Below are positions 52,335-62,307 of a DNA stretch of 64,000 nucleotides, piece after piece; positions within the stretch are counted from its first letter, which is position 1; each line of letters begins with the position of its first letter. The DNA comes from Deltaproteobacteria bacterium (GTDB lineage: Bacteria; Desulfobacterota; WTBG01; CAIYCZ01; CAIRTM01). Where the stretch lies: contig JAJRXD010000065.1 in NCBI GenBank assembly GCA_024276465.1, forward strand, positions 1 through 64,000, given 5' to 3'. The notes under the pieces are model-generated. The model did not search any database. It was not told the origin of the DNA and saw nothing but the letters and a program-made list of their open reading frames with translations. The translations under genes were made by a program, and so were the position numbers.

Positions 52335-54002
52335 TTACTCCTGCGCCTTAACCTCTACAACCAGGCAACCGGTAAAACTGATGTCGTACTGCTCGTTGCT
52401 TGAAGCAGCTACAAAAGGCTCCAGGATTTTATCATTGACAATGTCATAAACAGAGTAGGTCGAGCCTGGAATTAAATTTGACAGTTCCACACTTCCTGTG
52501 TAGGTGCCCTCGTTTTGTGTAAAAAATGAAAAGTAGAGATTGACTCCATTGCTCAGCAAATATGTCTCTACGGGCTTCCATGAAAAAAATGAAGTGTTAA
52601 TCCACTCCATATCATAGAACCTGTAATCTGAGTACAGGGCAAACCATTTTCTGTAGCGGTCCCCAGGGTCCTGAGTAAATTTGGTTTCAAGTACCATTCC
52701 CAGGGCAACGACCGAAGCAAAATCAGCATCACTTATTTTGTCATAGAATGCAGGGTTTCGAATCTCATCACTCCCCACATCCCCCTCGACTAACTCTATG
52801 TGGTCCCCTAAAACTGCTGCCCCGTTTATGTTGAGACCATGCAGATACTTTGCCCGTCTTCTGAACTGTAACGGGCCAACAGGATCAGATGTTATGAGCT
52901 GATTTTCACCCGGGAAGTGGTGAAAGTTCTGCGCAATACCGCAGTTACAGGTATTTATGACAAAATCCGGGTTTATACTTGCTGCCATGGTGTAGATATC
53001 TTTAAAAAGAGCTGAATACTGCAGGTGGATATCCGGATCATCTGAAATTATTTCATATACGTCATCCTGTTTAAAACCGTCTACGCCATAGCTCATGAAA
53101 CGTTTCACTATATTTATATTCCATTGCCTCACCTCTTCCAGGGATGGGTCCAGATACCAGTCACCAGTATCTTTAGAATTGCCCCATGACGGGGTAACCT
53201 TTGAGTAAAACCAGTCAGGATGGCTGGCAAAAAGATTTGTGCCAGATTCTGCAACTCCTGGTGTCCACCAGACCTTTACTTTGAATCCCTCATCATGAAA
53301 GGTTTCAATTAAATCAATGAGATCACTTTCAGTCCCGATAACATCAGGGTTTACCGGAAAATCACCTGCAAGGGCATCCCAGTCATCAGTTCCTCTGCCA
53401 TACCATCCGGAATCCAGGGTAATTGACCTGATCCCCAGCTCCTTAAACAGCGGGAGCATCTCCTTCACTATCAAAGGAGTCCAGGTTTCTTCAAAGCCGT
53501 AGGTTTCCCATACAGGGTCAAATGCCCAGTCTGGGGCTGACTGTGTGGCAATTCCCCGCTTTTGCATCTGCAGTGCAAACTCCCTCAGGGCCTCGTAGTA
53601 GTCTCCCTGATGGGTATACTTTACAATGTTGCTCCCCCCCTGTGCTTCAATCGTAACAGCCCCTGAATCCTCAACAATCAGTTGCACCGTAAACAGCTCA
53701 TGCTGGTCGGAAATATTGAAAAGCGCAACCCCACCCTGCTCAGACCAGATGTCAACAAGAGGTATCCCTCCCAGCCAGGGAGCACCCATGGTGTAAACCC
53801 CCTCAGTACTGTCAGTTGCCTGATAAACCAGGTCATCGCCCCAACCATTGCCCTGCGGGATACCGTTGAAAACCATCACCTTATCCGCAACAATGGTTGC
53901 ACTTTCATCCCACTCGTCACTTAGAGTGCAGGCACACAGAGCAACGATGATAAGCATGATTATATATATACTGCGCAATAAATTTGTTTGGTTCATAAGC
54001 AT
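52335..54002 (-). CDS. Secreted GH36-type alpha-galactosidase-like lipoprotein
   Basis: This 555-residue protein has a lipoprotein signal (LIIVALCAC). The TIM barrel of clan GH-D is seen in DPVWETYGFEETWTPLIVKE, IRSITLDSGWYGRGTDDW, FKVKVWWTPGVAE, and the nucleophile segment GVDGFKQDDVYE (Asp after Lys-Gln). NTCNCGIAQNFHHFPGENQL replaces the usual C-G-G-G-G-R block and is followed by TSDPVGPLQFRR, which would hold the acid/base Asp. A C-terminal beta sandwich ends the chain. The likely substrate is an alpha-galactoside, but other sugars are possible. It converges with the secreted SGNH-like gene. Confidence 0.83.
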   Translation of the reverse strand: MLMNQTNLLRSIYIIMLIIVALCACTLSDEWDESATIVADKVMVFNGIPQGNGWGDDLVYQATDSTEGVYTMGAPWLGGIPLVDIWSEQGGVALFNISDQHELFTVQLIVEDSGAVTIEAQGGSNIVKYTHQGDYYEALREFALQMQKRGIATQSAPDWAFDPVWETYGFEETWTPLIVKEMLPLFKELGIRSITLDSGWYGRGTDDWDALAGDFPVNPDVIGTESDLIDLIETFHDEGFKVKVWWTPGVAESGTNLFASHPDWFYSKVTPSWGNSKDTGDWYLDPSLEEVRQWNINIVKRFMSYGVDGFKQDDVYEIISDDPDIHLQYSALFKDIYTMAASINPDFVINTCNCGIAQNFHHFPGENQLITSDPVGPLQFRRRAKYLHGLNINGAAVLGDHIELVEGDVGSDEIRNPAFYDKISDADFASVVALGMVLETKFTQDPGDRYRKWFALYSDYRFYDMEWINTSFFSWKPVETYLLSNGVNLYFSFFTQNEGTYTGSVELSNLIPGSTYSVYDIVNDKILEPFVAASSNEQYDISFTGCLVVEVKAQE

Positions 54003-54092
54003 GAATTTCTGTTGTTGCTCAAAAACAGCCTTTGTCTACAATAACGCATGAAATAAAAAATACTGTCTGAATTGCAGAAGTTGAATATGACA

Positions 54093-54129
54093 ATGTTATA
54101 AAAAGTAAAATATTTACTTTTTATAACAT
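54093..54129. repeat. 17-bp perfect inverted repeat
   Basis: ATGTTATAAAAAGTAAA (54093-54109) and TTTACTTTTTATAACAT (54113-54129) are exact reverse complements around a 3-base centre. It lies 91 bases upstream of the GH36-like gene and could be its operator, or an end of the ATPase cassette. Confidence 0.75.
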
Positions 54130-54140
54130 ATTTTTTGACA
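54111..54140 (+). repeat. 30-bp direct repeat, left copy
   Basis: TATTTACTTTTTATAA then C then ATATTTTTTGACA. It matches 56061-56090 at 29 of 30 positions. The two copies are exactly 1950 bases apart and enclose the DUF4143 ATPase gene. Confidence 0.85.
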
Positions 54141-54351
54141 ACACATCTGATTTATTAAAAAGATAAAGCCCGCAATATTAATCATCCCGTAAAAAGTGTT
54201 TTTTCTTTAACACTCTGCAATTTTTTGATGTTTGGCTGATAAAACTAAAAACTTTTGTTTCTGACACAGCAACTGATCTGAAATTTCCAAACAGCATTAA
54301 AATTTGTGCAGCACGGTAGTAACTTCAACATAAAAAAGACGGGCACATTCC

Positions 54352-54516
54352 ATGAAAAAAACATTGCTGCTTCTCATCATTCCTGTGGCTGTATGCTTTG
54401 CTGCCTGCCCTGCAGCTTTAATTCTGGCCCCTTTACCTCTGTGTCTCTCTCACGATGTTAAAAAATGCTTGATTTATCTTCCATTGGAAGATAATATTAG
54501 GCTATGGATTTGCTGA
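54352..54516 (+). pseudogene. Truncated secreted or lipoprotein gene head
   Basis: The frame opens with a clear signal peptide, MKKTLLLLIIPVAVCFAACP, then AALILAPLPLCLSHDVKKC, and stops at 54516 inside the start of the ATPase gene. It ends without any mature domain, so it looks like the 5' end of a gene cut by insertion of the ATPase cassette. A genuine tiny secreted peptide cannot be excluded. Confidence 0.45.
54474..54494 (+). promoter_or_regulatory. 21-bp palindrome over the ATPase ribosome site
   Basis: TTATCTTCCA (54474-54483) and TGGAAGATAA (54485-54494) are exact reverse complements around one T, ending 9 bases before the ATPase ATG. The right arm contains GGAAG, the best ribosome-binding candidate, so the hairpin would hide it. 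Alternatively it is a protein operator. Confidence 0.6.
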
Positions 54517-55817
54517 TAGAGAAAATAATCGCCGATTTTCAAGAGCGTGACCTGCCTTCTCTTACCCTGCGTCATCAACAACTGCCTGCTGTTCCTGGCA
54601 AAATTGATAGCATTATAGGCATGAGGCGTACAGGCAAAACCTTTTTCATCTATCAAATTATTGCTGACATTCTCTCGCGGGGTATTGAGAAGTCAACAGT
54701 GCTTTATATCAATTTTGACGATGATCGACTGTACCCCCTCACCGCTGCTGATCTGCACCGCGTTACCGATGTTTACCACCGTCTTTACCCTGAAAACAAG
54801 AACAGGTTATGTCATTTTTTCTTTGATGAAATTCAAAACATTCAGGGCTGGGAGCGTTTTGTCAGGCGTTTAATCGATACTGAAAATGTTCAAATAGCAC
54901 TGACCGGATCTTCCGCAAAACTGCTCAGCCATGAAATTGCAACCACGCTTCGGGGCCGGTCAATCGCCACTGAGATTTTTCCGTTCAGTTTCACCGAAGT
55001 CCTGTCGCATGAGGGTATTGTCATTGATGCATCACCGCGCCCCGGTGCAAAACAGCGAGCCTTGCTGCAGAACCGCTTTCGCAATTTTTTAACAGCAGGC
55101 GGTTTTCCTGAGGTGCAAAATATAGCCGCACCCCTGCGCATACGAATTTTGCAGGAATATGTTGATGTAGTAATTTTGCGGGATGTTGTTGAGCGATATA
55201 AGATTGGTAATATCCAGCCGCTTCGTGCTATGATTCGCCATCTTCTGAGTGCTCCTGCGACAATGTTCAGTGTTAATAAATTTTATAACGATCTAAAGTC
55301 ACATGGAATATCATGCGGCAAAAATACGTTGCACGAATTATTCGATCATCTTTGTGATGCCTACCTTTTATACCCTGTTTCAATTTATTCCCGATCACAA
55401 AGAGCGAAAAGAGTCAATCCGCGCAAGGTTTATGCTATAGATTCGGGGCTTGCACACGCATTTGCCCACAGTCCGACTGCAGGCTGGGGGCACCTTCTTG
55501 AAAATGTAGTTTTTATGGAACTCCGGCGCCGAAACCTTGCAATCGAATATTATCGGACCAAAAATGGTTTTGAAGTAGATTTTATTACAACATCACACGA
55601 CGGCACCCTTATGTTGATTCAGGTGTCAGCAAGATTAGCGGATCCGGACACCCGATATCGTGAAATACGGGCACTTAGCGATGCCATGGAAGAAACAGGT
55701 ATTCCGCACGGCACAATTCTGACACTTGACGATGAGGAAATTATCGAAACACGGCACGGAGATGTCAACATTTTGCCTGCCTGGCTTTGGATGTTAAAAA
55801 AATCAGGCAAAGTTTGA
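54504..55817 (+). CDS. AAA-family ATPase with DUF4143 domain
   Basis: This 437-residue protein has the AAA_14 ATPase (GMRRTGKTFF at 39-48 as Walker A, HFFFDEIQNIQGWERF as Walker B, and a sensor region LTGSSAKLLSHE) and the C-terminal DUF4143 domain (PRKVYAIDSGLAHAFAHSP, then LLENVVFMELRRR and YYRTKNGFEVDFI, a restriction-endonuclease-like fold). These ATPases are common, often multi-copy and patchily distributed in bacteria and archaea, and their function is unsettled. The gene is bracketed by 30-bp direct repeats and a truncated neighbour, which suggests a mobile cassette. Confidence 0.93.
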   Translation: MDLLIEKIIADFQERDLPSLTLRHQQLPAVPGKIDSIIGMRRTGKTFFIYQIIADILSRGIEKSTVLYINFDDDRLYPLTAADLHRVTDVYHRLYPENKNRLCHFFFDEIQNIQGWERFVRRLIDTENVQIALTGSSAKLLSHEIATTLRGRSIATEIFPFSFTEVLSHEGIVIDASPRPGAKQRALLQNRFRNFLTAGGFPEVQNIAAPLRIRILQEYVDVVILRDVVERYKIGNIQPLRAMIRHLLSAPATMFSVNKFYNDLKSHGISCGKNTLHELFDHLCDAYLLYPVSIYSRSQRAKRVNPRKVYAIDSGLAHAFAHSPTAGWGHLLENVVFMELRRRNLAIEYYRTKNGFEVDFITTSHDGTLMLIQVSARLADPDTRYREIRALSDAMEETGIPHGTILTLDDEEIIETRHGDVNILPAWLWMLKKSGKV

Positions 55818-56060
55818 TTTTTTTAATTGATTTAGCTGTTTTTATAGCATTCCAGGTATGTCTGGGGACGCAGCAGTTATTTATTTATGAGACAGAAAAA
55901 AAGAGTGTCACTGGCATGCCAGTGGATTATTCCCTCGATTTAGTATTGATATTGATTACCCTTGTTCTTAAAGATATCCCTTAAAAGCAATAAAGCATAC
56001 TATAGAAAAATCAACTGTCATGAGCTGAATATATATAAATTTATATAAAATAGAGTTGAA

Positions 56061-56090
56061 TATTTACTTTTTATAAGATATTTTTTGACA
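56061..56090 (+). repeat. 30-bp direct repeat, right copy
   Basis: TATTTACTTTTTATAA then G then ATATTTTTTGACA, one base different from 54111-54140. Its TTGACA is followed after 17 bases by TATCAT, so it could also act as a promoter, but no gene follows on this strand. Confidence 0.85.
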
Positions 56091-56165
56091 CCCTATTTAT
56101 TATATTATATCATTAATGTCCAAAACAAGATATTAACATATTGTTTTTGCATGTGTTTCAAGGTT

Positions 56166-56254
56166 GAGATTGCTTCGGTCGTACCTCCCTCGCAATGACA
56201 TTAACTGTTTGATTTTGCTTTGCATTGTCATTGCGAGCGAAGCGTGGCAATCTC
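56166..56254. mobile_element. Small inverted-repeat element (GCAATCTC type)
   Basis: The left arm GAGATTGCTTCGGTCG...CTCGCAATGACA and the right arm TGTCATTGCGAGCGAAGCG...GCAATCTC are imperfect reverse complements around about 25 bases. Strings of the form CATTGCGAGCGAAGCG with GCAATCTC are familiar as short palindromic repeats in many bacterial genomes. It has no coding capacity. Other copies are not present in this window. Confidence 0.65.
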
Positions 56255-56609
56255 GTTCTTGGACAACAATGATATTATATAATACTTTTATTACTAAAAC
56301 AAGGGCTCACCAAGCAACAAATTTTATTTAGAATAGTGATAAGTTACTTCTAAAAAATGTATGTGGACAAACATTGGCTACAGTTTTTCTCTGAAATAAA
56401 CACAGATTATTGTGATGTGGTTTAATAAAAACAGACACAGAAGTGGTCTGTAAGGATTGAAACACAAAATAGTGGTGCTGATTTGCCGTTTGTAGAGGTG
56501 ATCGAGTCTGTTATTACTATTCAATAATCATTTTTATTTTGTTTGATTGTTTGTCATTCTGAGGTCAGGCGGTACAGTATTTCAGGAAGGGGTAATAAGA
56601 GCAAGGAGT

Positions 56610-57029
56610 CTAAGGGCCTTCATTCCCTGCAACTTTAATTCTTGCCCTGGCCCTGAGCAGTGCATCTTTTGCACGTTTCAAGTCAAGACTCCTGTCTTCT
56701 GAATCAATAATCTGTTCTGCTCTTTTCTTCGCGGCAATTGCCCTCTCAAGATCAATCTGCTCTTTCATCTCTGCACTTTGTGCAATTATGGTCAGACCAC
56801 CGCTGTAAACCATGAAAAAGCCTTTGTCAACAAAAGCATTAAACTTCTTTTCCGGGTCTCCGCTTGCTCTCAGCACTCCTGTATCTAAAGTCCCGATCAG
56901 GGGCGCATGCCCAGGCAGAACACCAATTGGTCCCATGCCAGTGGGAATTACCGCTGAGTTTACATAATCATCTATTAATTGTTTTTCCTGAGTAATAAGC
57001 TCAAGTTTATAACTTTTTCTGTCTGTCAT
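56610..57029 (-). CDS. atpC: ATP synthase epsilon subunit
   Basis: This 139-residue central-stalk subunit of F1 has the N-terminal beta sandwich (KLELITQEKQLIDDYVNSAV, IGVLPGHAPLIGTLDTGVLR) and the C-terminal helical hairpin rich in Ala, Arg and Lys (AIAAKKRAEQIID, then DALLRARARIKVA). It is the last gene of the atp operon, one base after atpD. No strong terminator follows. Confidence 0.97.
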   Translation of the reverse strand: MTDRKSYKLELITQEKQLIDDYVNSAVIPTGMGPIGVLPGHAPLIGTLDTGVLRASGDPEKKFNAFVDKGFFMVYSGGLTIIAQSAEMKEQIDLERAIAAKKRAEQIIDSEDRSLDLKRAKDALLRARARIKVAGNEGP

Positions 57030-57030
57030 T

Positions 57031-58449
<1,419 letters not shown>

Positions 58450-58496
58450 TTAGTTGATAATATTATTATAATTTACAGATGATGTTTTTGATTGTT

Positions 58497-59372
58497 TTAA
58501 CCATTCAGTGCTTCAACCCCACCAATAATGTCTATAAGTTCTCGTGTGATGGTTGCCTGCCGTGCCTTGTTATAAGTCAGGGTAAGCTCCTGAATAACTT
58601 CTTCTGCATTGTCATTGGCATTACGCATGGAAACCATTCTGGCTGCATATTCGCTTGCAAGTGATTCTATCACAGAATGATAGAGTTGTGTTTCCAGATA
58701 ACTTGGAATAAGCTGATTTACGACTTCAGCAAAGCTGGGTTCAACTATGAAATCAACTGACCATTTGACAATTTCTCTTTTTTCCTCCTCGGTAAGCTGG
58801 GGAATTGGCAGATGCTGAACTGTTTCAGGAACATGCACCAGCACATTTTCAAACTTGCTGTACAAAATATAAACGCTGTCAACCCTGCCTGACGTGAACC
58901 CATCCGTCAGATATCCATTAATGTCTTTTACTTTCTTTTCAATATCATCACCCCATGGCACATCATGATATTCTTCAATATTGTATCCCATTTTGGACAG
59001 GGCATCGCAGCCTTTTCGCCCGATGGCAATAATGGATATTTCTTTTTCACTGTGCTCAGTAAAAAATTTTTCAACAGCATTTATCACATTTACATTAAAT
59101 GTGCCACACAGCCCCCTGTCAGAAGTTATTACAATCAGATTTATTTTCCTGATCTCTTTTTCGGAAAACATGGGGTGCTCCACCTCGTCAACCGATGAAC
59201 AGAGTGACCGCATTATGGTTCCCATGCCGTTCACATAAGGCCTGGAGCTTTCTGCCTGTGTGCGAACCCTGTTCAGCTTAACCGCAGCCACCATTTCCAT
59301 TGCTTTGGTTATCTGCTGGGTTGACTTTATTCCCCGTATTCTTCTGAGTATCTCTCTTGGTGACTGTGGCAT
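58497..59372 (-). CDS. atpG: ATP synthase gamma subunit
   Basis: This 291-residue rotor shaft has the conserved N-terminus MPQSPREILRRIRGIKSTQQ, then ITKAMEMVAAVK, the central ITSDRGLCGTFNVN, and the C-terminal MVSMRNANDNAEEVIQELTL, then NKARQATITREL. It is 5 bases downstream of atpA. Confidence 0.98.
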   Translation of the reverse strand: MPQSPREILRRIRGIKSTQQITKAMEMVAAVKLNRVRTQAESSRPYVNGMGTIMRSLCSSVDEVEHPMFSEKEIRKINLIVITSDRGLCGTFNVNVINAVEKFFTEHSEKEISIIAIGRKGCDALSKMGYNIEEYHDVPWGDDIEKKVKDINGYLTDGFTSGRVDSVYILYSKFENVLVHVPETVQHLPIPQLTEEEKREIVKWSVDFIVEPSFAEVVNQLIPSYLETQLYHSVIESLASEYAARMVSMRNANDNAEEVIQELTLTYNKARQATITRELIDIIGGVEALNG

Positions 59373-59377
59373 AATAA

Positions 59378-60898
59378 CTATTTGAATGTTTTTTTAAATT
59401 CTTCACAGGCTGTTTTAATGTTCTCAGCCACATCGCCTGTCAGCTCATTCGCTTTTTTCAGGGCCTTATCAATATTCGGAAAATTCTGTTTTACAAAACT
59501 TAAGAATTCTTTTTCAAAGGCCTTAATACGATCTGTGGGAACATCATCAATCAGGCCCTGTCCTGTTACATAAACAATAACTACCTGGTCATCTACTGAA
59601 TAAGGCTGATACTGTGGTTGTTTAAGAACCTCTATCAGGCGCTCACCTCTGCTGAGCTGTGCCTGCGTGGACTTGTCAAGCTCCGATCCAAACTTTGTAA
59701 AGGCTTCCAGTTCCCTGTACTGGGCAAGGTCAAGACGAAGGGAACCTGCTACTTTCTTCATGGCCTTGTTCTGAGCGTTTCCACCAACTCGTGAAACCGA
59801 AAGTCCTGCATTAATGGCCGGTCTGACTCCGGCATAAAACAGGTCGCTTTCCAGATAAATCTGGCCGTCGGTAATGGAAATAACGTTTGTGGGGATATAG
59901 GCTGAAAAGTCTCCTGCCTGTGTTTCAACTATCGGAAGCGCAGTAAGGGATCCGCTTCCCAGTTCATCACACAGTTTTGCCGATCTTTCCAAAAGGCGGG
60001 AATGAAGGTTGAAAATATCTCCCGGAAATGCCTCTCGCCCGGGAGGGCGTCTTAGAAGAAGCGAAACCTGCCTGTAGGCAACAGCATGTTTCCACAAGTC
60101 ATCATATATTATAAGAGCATGCTTTCCGTTATCTCTGAACTCCTCTCCCATGGCACAACCTGAAAAAGGAGAAATATACTGGAGGGGCGCAGGATCACTT
60201 GCATTTGCTGCAACAACAATTGTATATTTCATTGCATCATATTTCTCCAGCGTCTCAACAACCCGCAGGACTGTCGACTGCCTCTGCCCTATGGCAACGT
60301 ATATGCAGTAGACCGGGTCACCTGCTTCATATGCTTCCCTTTGATTTATAATAGCATCTATTGTTATTGCTGTTTTTCCTGTCTGCCGGTCACCAATGAT
60401 GAGCTCTCTCTGTCCGCGTCCTATTGGTATCATGGAATCGATAGCCTTGATACCAGTCTGCAGAGGCTCCTTAACAGGCTGCCTTTTTACAACATTGGGG
60501 GAATCATTCTCAATTGGTCGAAACTTATCACTGTCTATCGGACCTTTTCCATCAACCGGTTCGCCAAGAGCATTTACTGCGCGCCCTAACAGGGCATCCC
60601 CAACAGGCACAGATATTACCCTTCCCGTTGATTTCACTGTATGGCCCTCCTTGACTTTTCTGCTGTCTCCAAGGAGTACTGCCCCTACAGAATCTTCTTC
60701 GAGGTTAAGTGCTATGCCATGCACACCACTTTCAAATTCTAACAGCTCGGATGCCTTGCATTTTTCAAGGCCGTAAATACGGGCAACACAGTCTCCTACC
60801 TGAAGCACTGTTCCCACGCTCTCCATTTTAAACTCTTCTTTATAGTTTTCGATTTCCCTGCGTATGACTGATGTTATTTCTTCTGCTTTTAATTCCAA
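59378..60898 (-). CDS. atpA: ATP synthase alpha subunit
   Basis: This 506-residue non-catalytic subunit has the P-loop [10 protein letters not shown] (about 170), a beta-barrel N-terminus ([20 protein letters not shown]), and the C-terminal [20 protein letters not shown]. It begins 30 bases after atpH and is full length. Confidence 0.98.
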   Translation of the reverse strand: MELKAEEITSVIRREIENYKEEFKMESVGTVLQVGDCVARIYGLEKCKASELLEFESGVHGIALNLEEDSVGAVLLGDSRKVKEGHTVKSTGRVISVPVGDALLGRAVNALGEPVDGKGPIDSDKFRPIENDSPNVVKRQPVKEPLQTGIKAIDSMIPIGRGQRELIIGDRQTGKTAITIDAIINQREAYEAGDPVYCIYVAIGQRQSTVLRVVETLEKYDAMKYTIVVAANASDPAPLQYISPFSGCAMGEEFRDNGKHALIIYDDLWKHAVAYRQVSLLLRRPPGREAFPGDIFNLHSRLLERSAKLCDELGSGSLTALPIVETQAGDFSAYIPTNVISITDGQIYLESDLFYAGVRPAINAGLSVSRVGGNAQNKAMKKVAGSLRLDLAQYRELEAFTKFGSELDKSTQAQLSRGERLIEVLKQPQYQPYSVDDQVVIVYVTGQGLIDDVPTDRIKAFEKEFLSFVKQNFPNIDKALKKANELTGDVAENIKTACEEFKKTFK

Positions 60899-60928
60899 AA
60901 CCGATAGCTCCTTTTATTGTTGTTTCGC

Positions 60929-61492
60929 TTATGCAGCTGTTTTCAATTGCCCCATTTCAGCAAGCAGGTGTTTCTGAAGGCGGTCAAGCCTGCCTGTTAC
61001 ACTCCCGTCAATCACATTCGTGCCTATGAAAATCTTTACCCCGCCAAGAACAGTTCTGTCAAGTTCATGCTCAACCTCAATTTTCTTTTTCAGTCTCTTT
61101 TCAAGTTCAGCTTTCATGCTTTCAATCTGCTCTGTTGTAAGCCCTGATGCTGAAATGACCTTTGCTCTTATAATTCCACGAAGCTTGTCCGAAGCAACCA
61201 CATACTCCTTATAAATAAGTTCCAGTATTCTTTCCCTCTTCTTATGGATTATATAACAGATAAACCTCTCAAGAAGATCAGGTATTTTCTCAGGAAACAA
61301 TTCACGGAGAAGTTTTTTCTTGCGATCCCTGGAAATGGTTGGATTATAAAAAATCTCTGTTACAGCTTTGTTTTCTTTAATAATTCCGTCAGCACTTTTG
61401 AGGGCATTAAGAACTTCATCGACACAATTCTTTGCTTTAGCCGCCTCAATGAGGCCCCGAACGTAGCGAAGTGTTACCTTTCGTTCAATCAA
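60929..61492 (-). CDS. atpH: ATP synthase delta subunit
   Basis: This 187-residue peripheral-stalk cap has an N-terminal helical domain with YVRGLIEAAKAKNCVDEVLN and a C-terminal GGVKIFIGTNVIDGSVTGRL, the family signature. Its start overlaps the atpF stop by 8 bases. Confidence 0.96.
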   Translation of the reverse strand: MIERKVTLRYVRGLIEAAKAKNCVDEVLNALKSADGIIKENKAVTEIFYNPTISRDRKKKLLRELFPEKIPDLLERFICYIIHKKRERILELIYKEYVVASDKLRGIIRAKVISASGLTTEQIESMKAELEKRLKKKIEVEHELDRTVLGGVKIFIGTNVIDGSVTGRLDRLQKHLLAEMGQLKTAA

Positions 61493-61997
61493 CTTTCATC
61501 CTTCCAACTTCTTTAATAACATCATCAACAAGCTTTTCAGCTTCACTGCTCGAAATGGTTTTCCTGACAATTCGCGAAGCAATCTCAACTGATATGCTTA
61601 CCACATCACCACGGATTTCCGATATGACTTTTTTCTTTTCCTGCTCAATCTCGGCAAGCCCTTTATCCTTTATCTGGGCAGTTTCCTGCCGCGTTTTTTC
61701 AATAATCTCCTGGCCTGCCCTCTCAGCTTTTTGTTTTGCAGTTTGAATTACATCATCCGCTTCTTTTCTTGCATCCAGAAGTTTTTGTTCATACTCTGCT
61801 TTCAGAGCCTGAACCTCCCCGCGAATATTTTCATTTTTTTCATAAGCGCCCTTAATCTCATCCCCACGCTTCTGAATCATTTCCATAACCCTTCCGAACA
61901 GGAACTTTTTCAGCAATACATAGAGAATAAGAAACCCTACAAGCTGTATAAAAACAAGCTTAAAATTCAACCCTAACTGTTCTAATAAATCTTCCAT
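61485..61997 (-). CDS. atpF: ATP synthase subunit b
   Basis: This 170-residue protein has one N-terminal membrane helix (LVFIQLVGFLILYVLLKKFL) and a long charged coiled coil, the peripheral stalk. Only one b-type gene is present; there is no b' copy, so the stalk is probably a homodimer. It lies 34 bases after atpE. Confidence 0.96.
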   Translation of the reverse strand: MEDLLEQLGLNFKLVFIQLVGFLILYVLLKKFLFGRVMEMIQKRGDEIKGAYEKNENIRGEVQALKAEYEQKLLDARKEADDVIQTAKQKAERAGQEIIEKTRQETAQIKDKGLAEIEQEKKKVISEIRGDVVSISVEIASRIVRKTISSSEAEKLVDDVIKEVGRMKVD

Positions 61998-62031
61998 AGA
62001 TTGTCTTTATTAATTTAATGTAGTTAGCAGG

Positions 62032-62307
62032 TTAATGACTTAAAGCCTTAATAACTTCCAGAGCTTCTCCTGGAGCAGGAATTTTACCCATTAAAAGAAT
62101 CCCGATAACAAGAGCATATATTGTAAGGGCCTCAATAAGAGCAGCTCCGATAATCAAAGTAGTACGGATTGTCCCGGCTGCTTCTGGCTGTCGCGCAGTT
62201 CCCTCCATTGCCGCAGCAACTGCCCGGCCTATACCGGCACCACCGGCCAGTGCTGCAAGTCCAAGTGCAAGACCAATACCTAATCCAATCATACCAAAAT
62301 AAATCAT
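62032..62307 (-). CDS. atpE: ATP synthase subunit c
   Basis: This 91-residue hairpin of the rotor ring has a glycine-rich helix 1 (GLALGLAALAGGAGIGRAVA), the RQPE loop, and helix 2 with the ion-binding Glu in IGAALIEALTIYALVIGILL. Aligned to sodium-type subunits from the RQPE loop, the Gln of helix 1 is replaced by Ile and the Ser after the Glu by Ala, so proton coupling is predicted. A 266-base gap separates it from atpB. Confidence 0.97.
   Translation of the reverse strand: MIYFGMIGLGIGLALGLAALAGGAGIGRAVAAAMEGTARQPEAAGTIRTTLIIGAALIEALTIYALVIGILLMGKIPAPGEALEVIKALSH

Larger units (their letters stand above)
54003..54351. other. AT-rich spacer with a long inverted repeat
   Basis: No gene is present. 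The main feature is the 17-bp inverted repeat at 54093-54129, whose right arm begins the 30-bp direct repeat shared with 56061-56090. Confidence 0.6.
55818..56609. other. Gene-free stretch right of the ATPase
   Basis: 792 bases without a convincing gene; an open frame at 55787-55984 has no protein-like pattern. It contains the right 30-bp repeat (56061-56090), a GCGAGCGAAGCG-type inverted-repeat element (56166-56254), a lone CRISPR-repeat-like string near 56444-56463, and a GGAAGGGG string near 56585. Confidence 0.6.

Noticed and set aside
55787-55984. 65-codon open frame after the ATPase
   Set aside because: It overlaps the ATPase end, has no ribosome site and reads as AT-rich noise.
56090-56118. 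TTGACA-N17-TATCAT promoter in the right 30-bp repeat
   Set aside because: The spacing is good, but no gene follows on the plus strand within 500 bases, so it is kept only as a remark.
56444-56463. GTGGTCTGTAAGGATTGAAAC-like string, similar to the end of a type I CRISPR repeat
   Set aside because: Only one unit exists, with no second repeat at spacer distance and no cas gene in the window. A single degenerate match is not an array.
62032-62307. Sodium-coupled ATP synthase
   Set aside because: Aligned from the RQPE loop, the Gln in helix 1 and the Ser after the key Glu in helix 2 are replaced by Ile and Ala, so the sodium site is absent.
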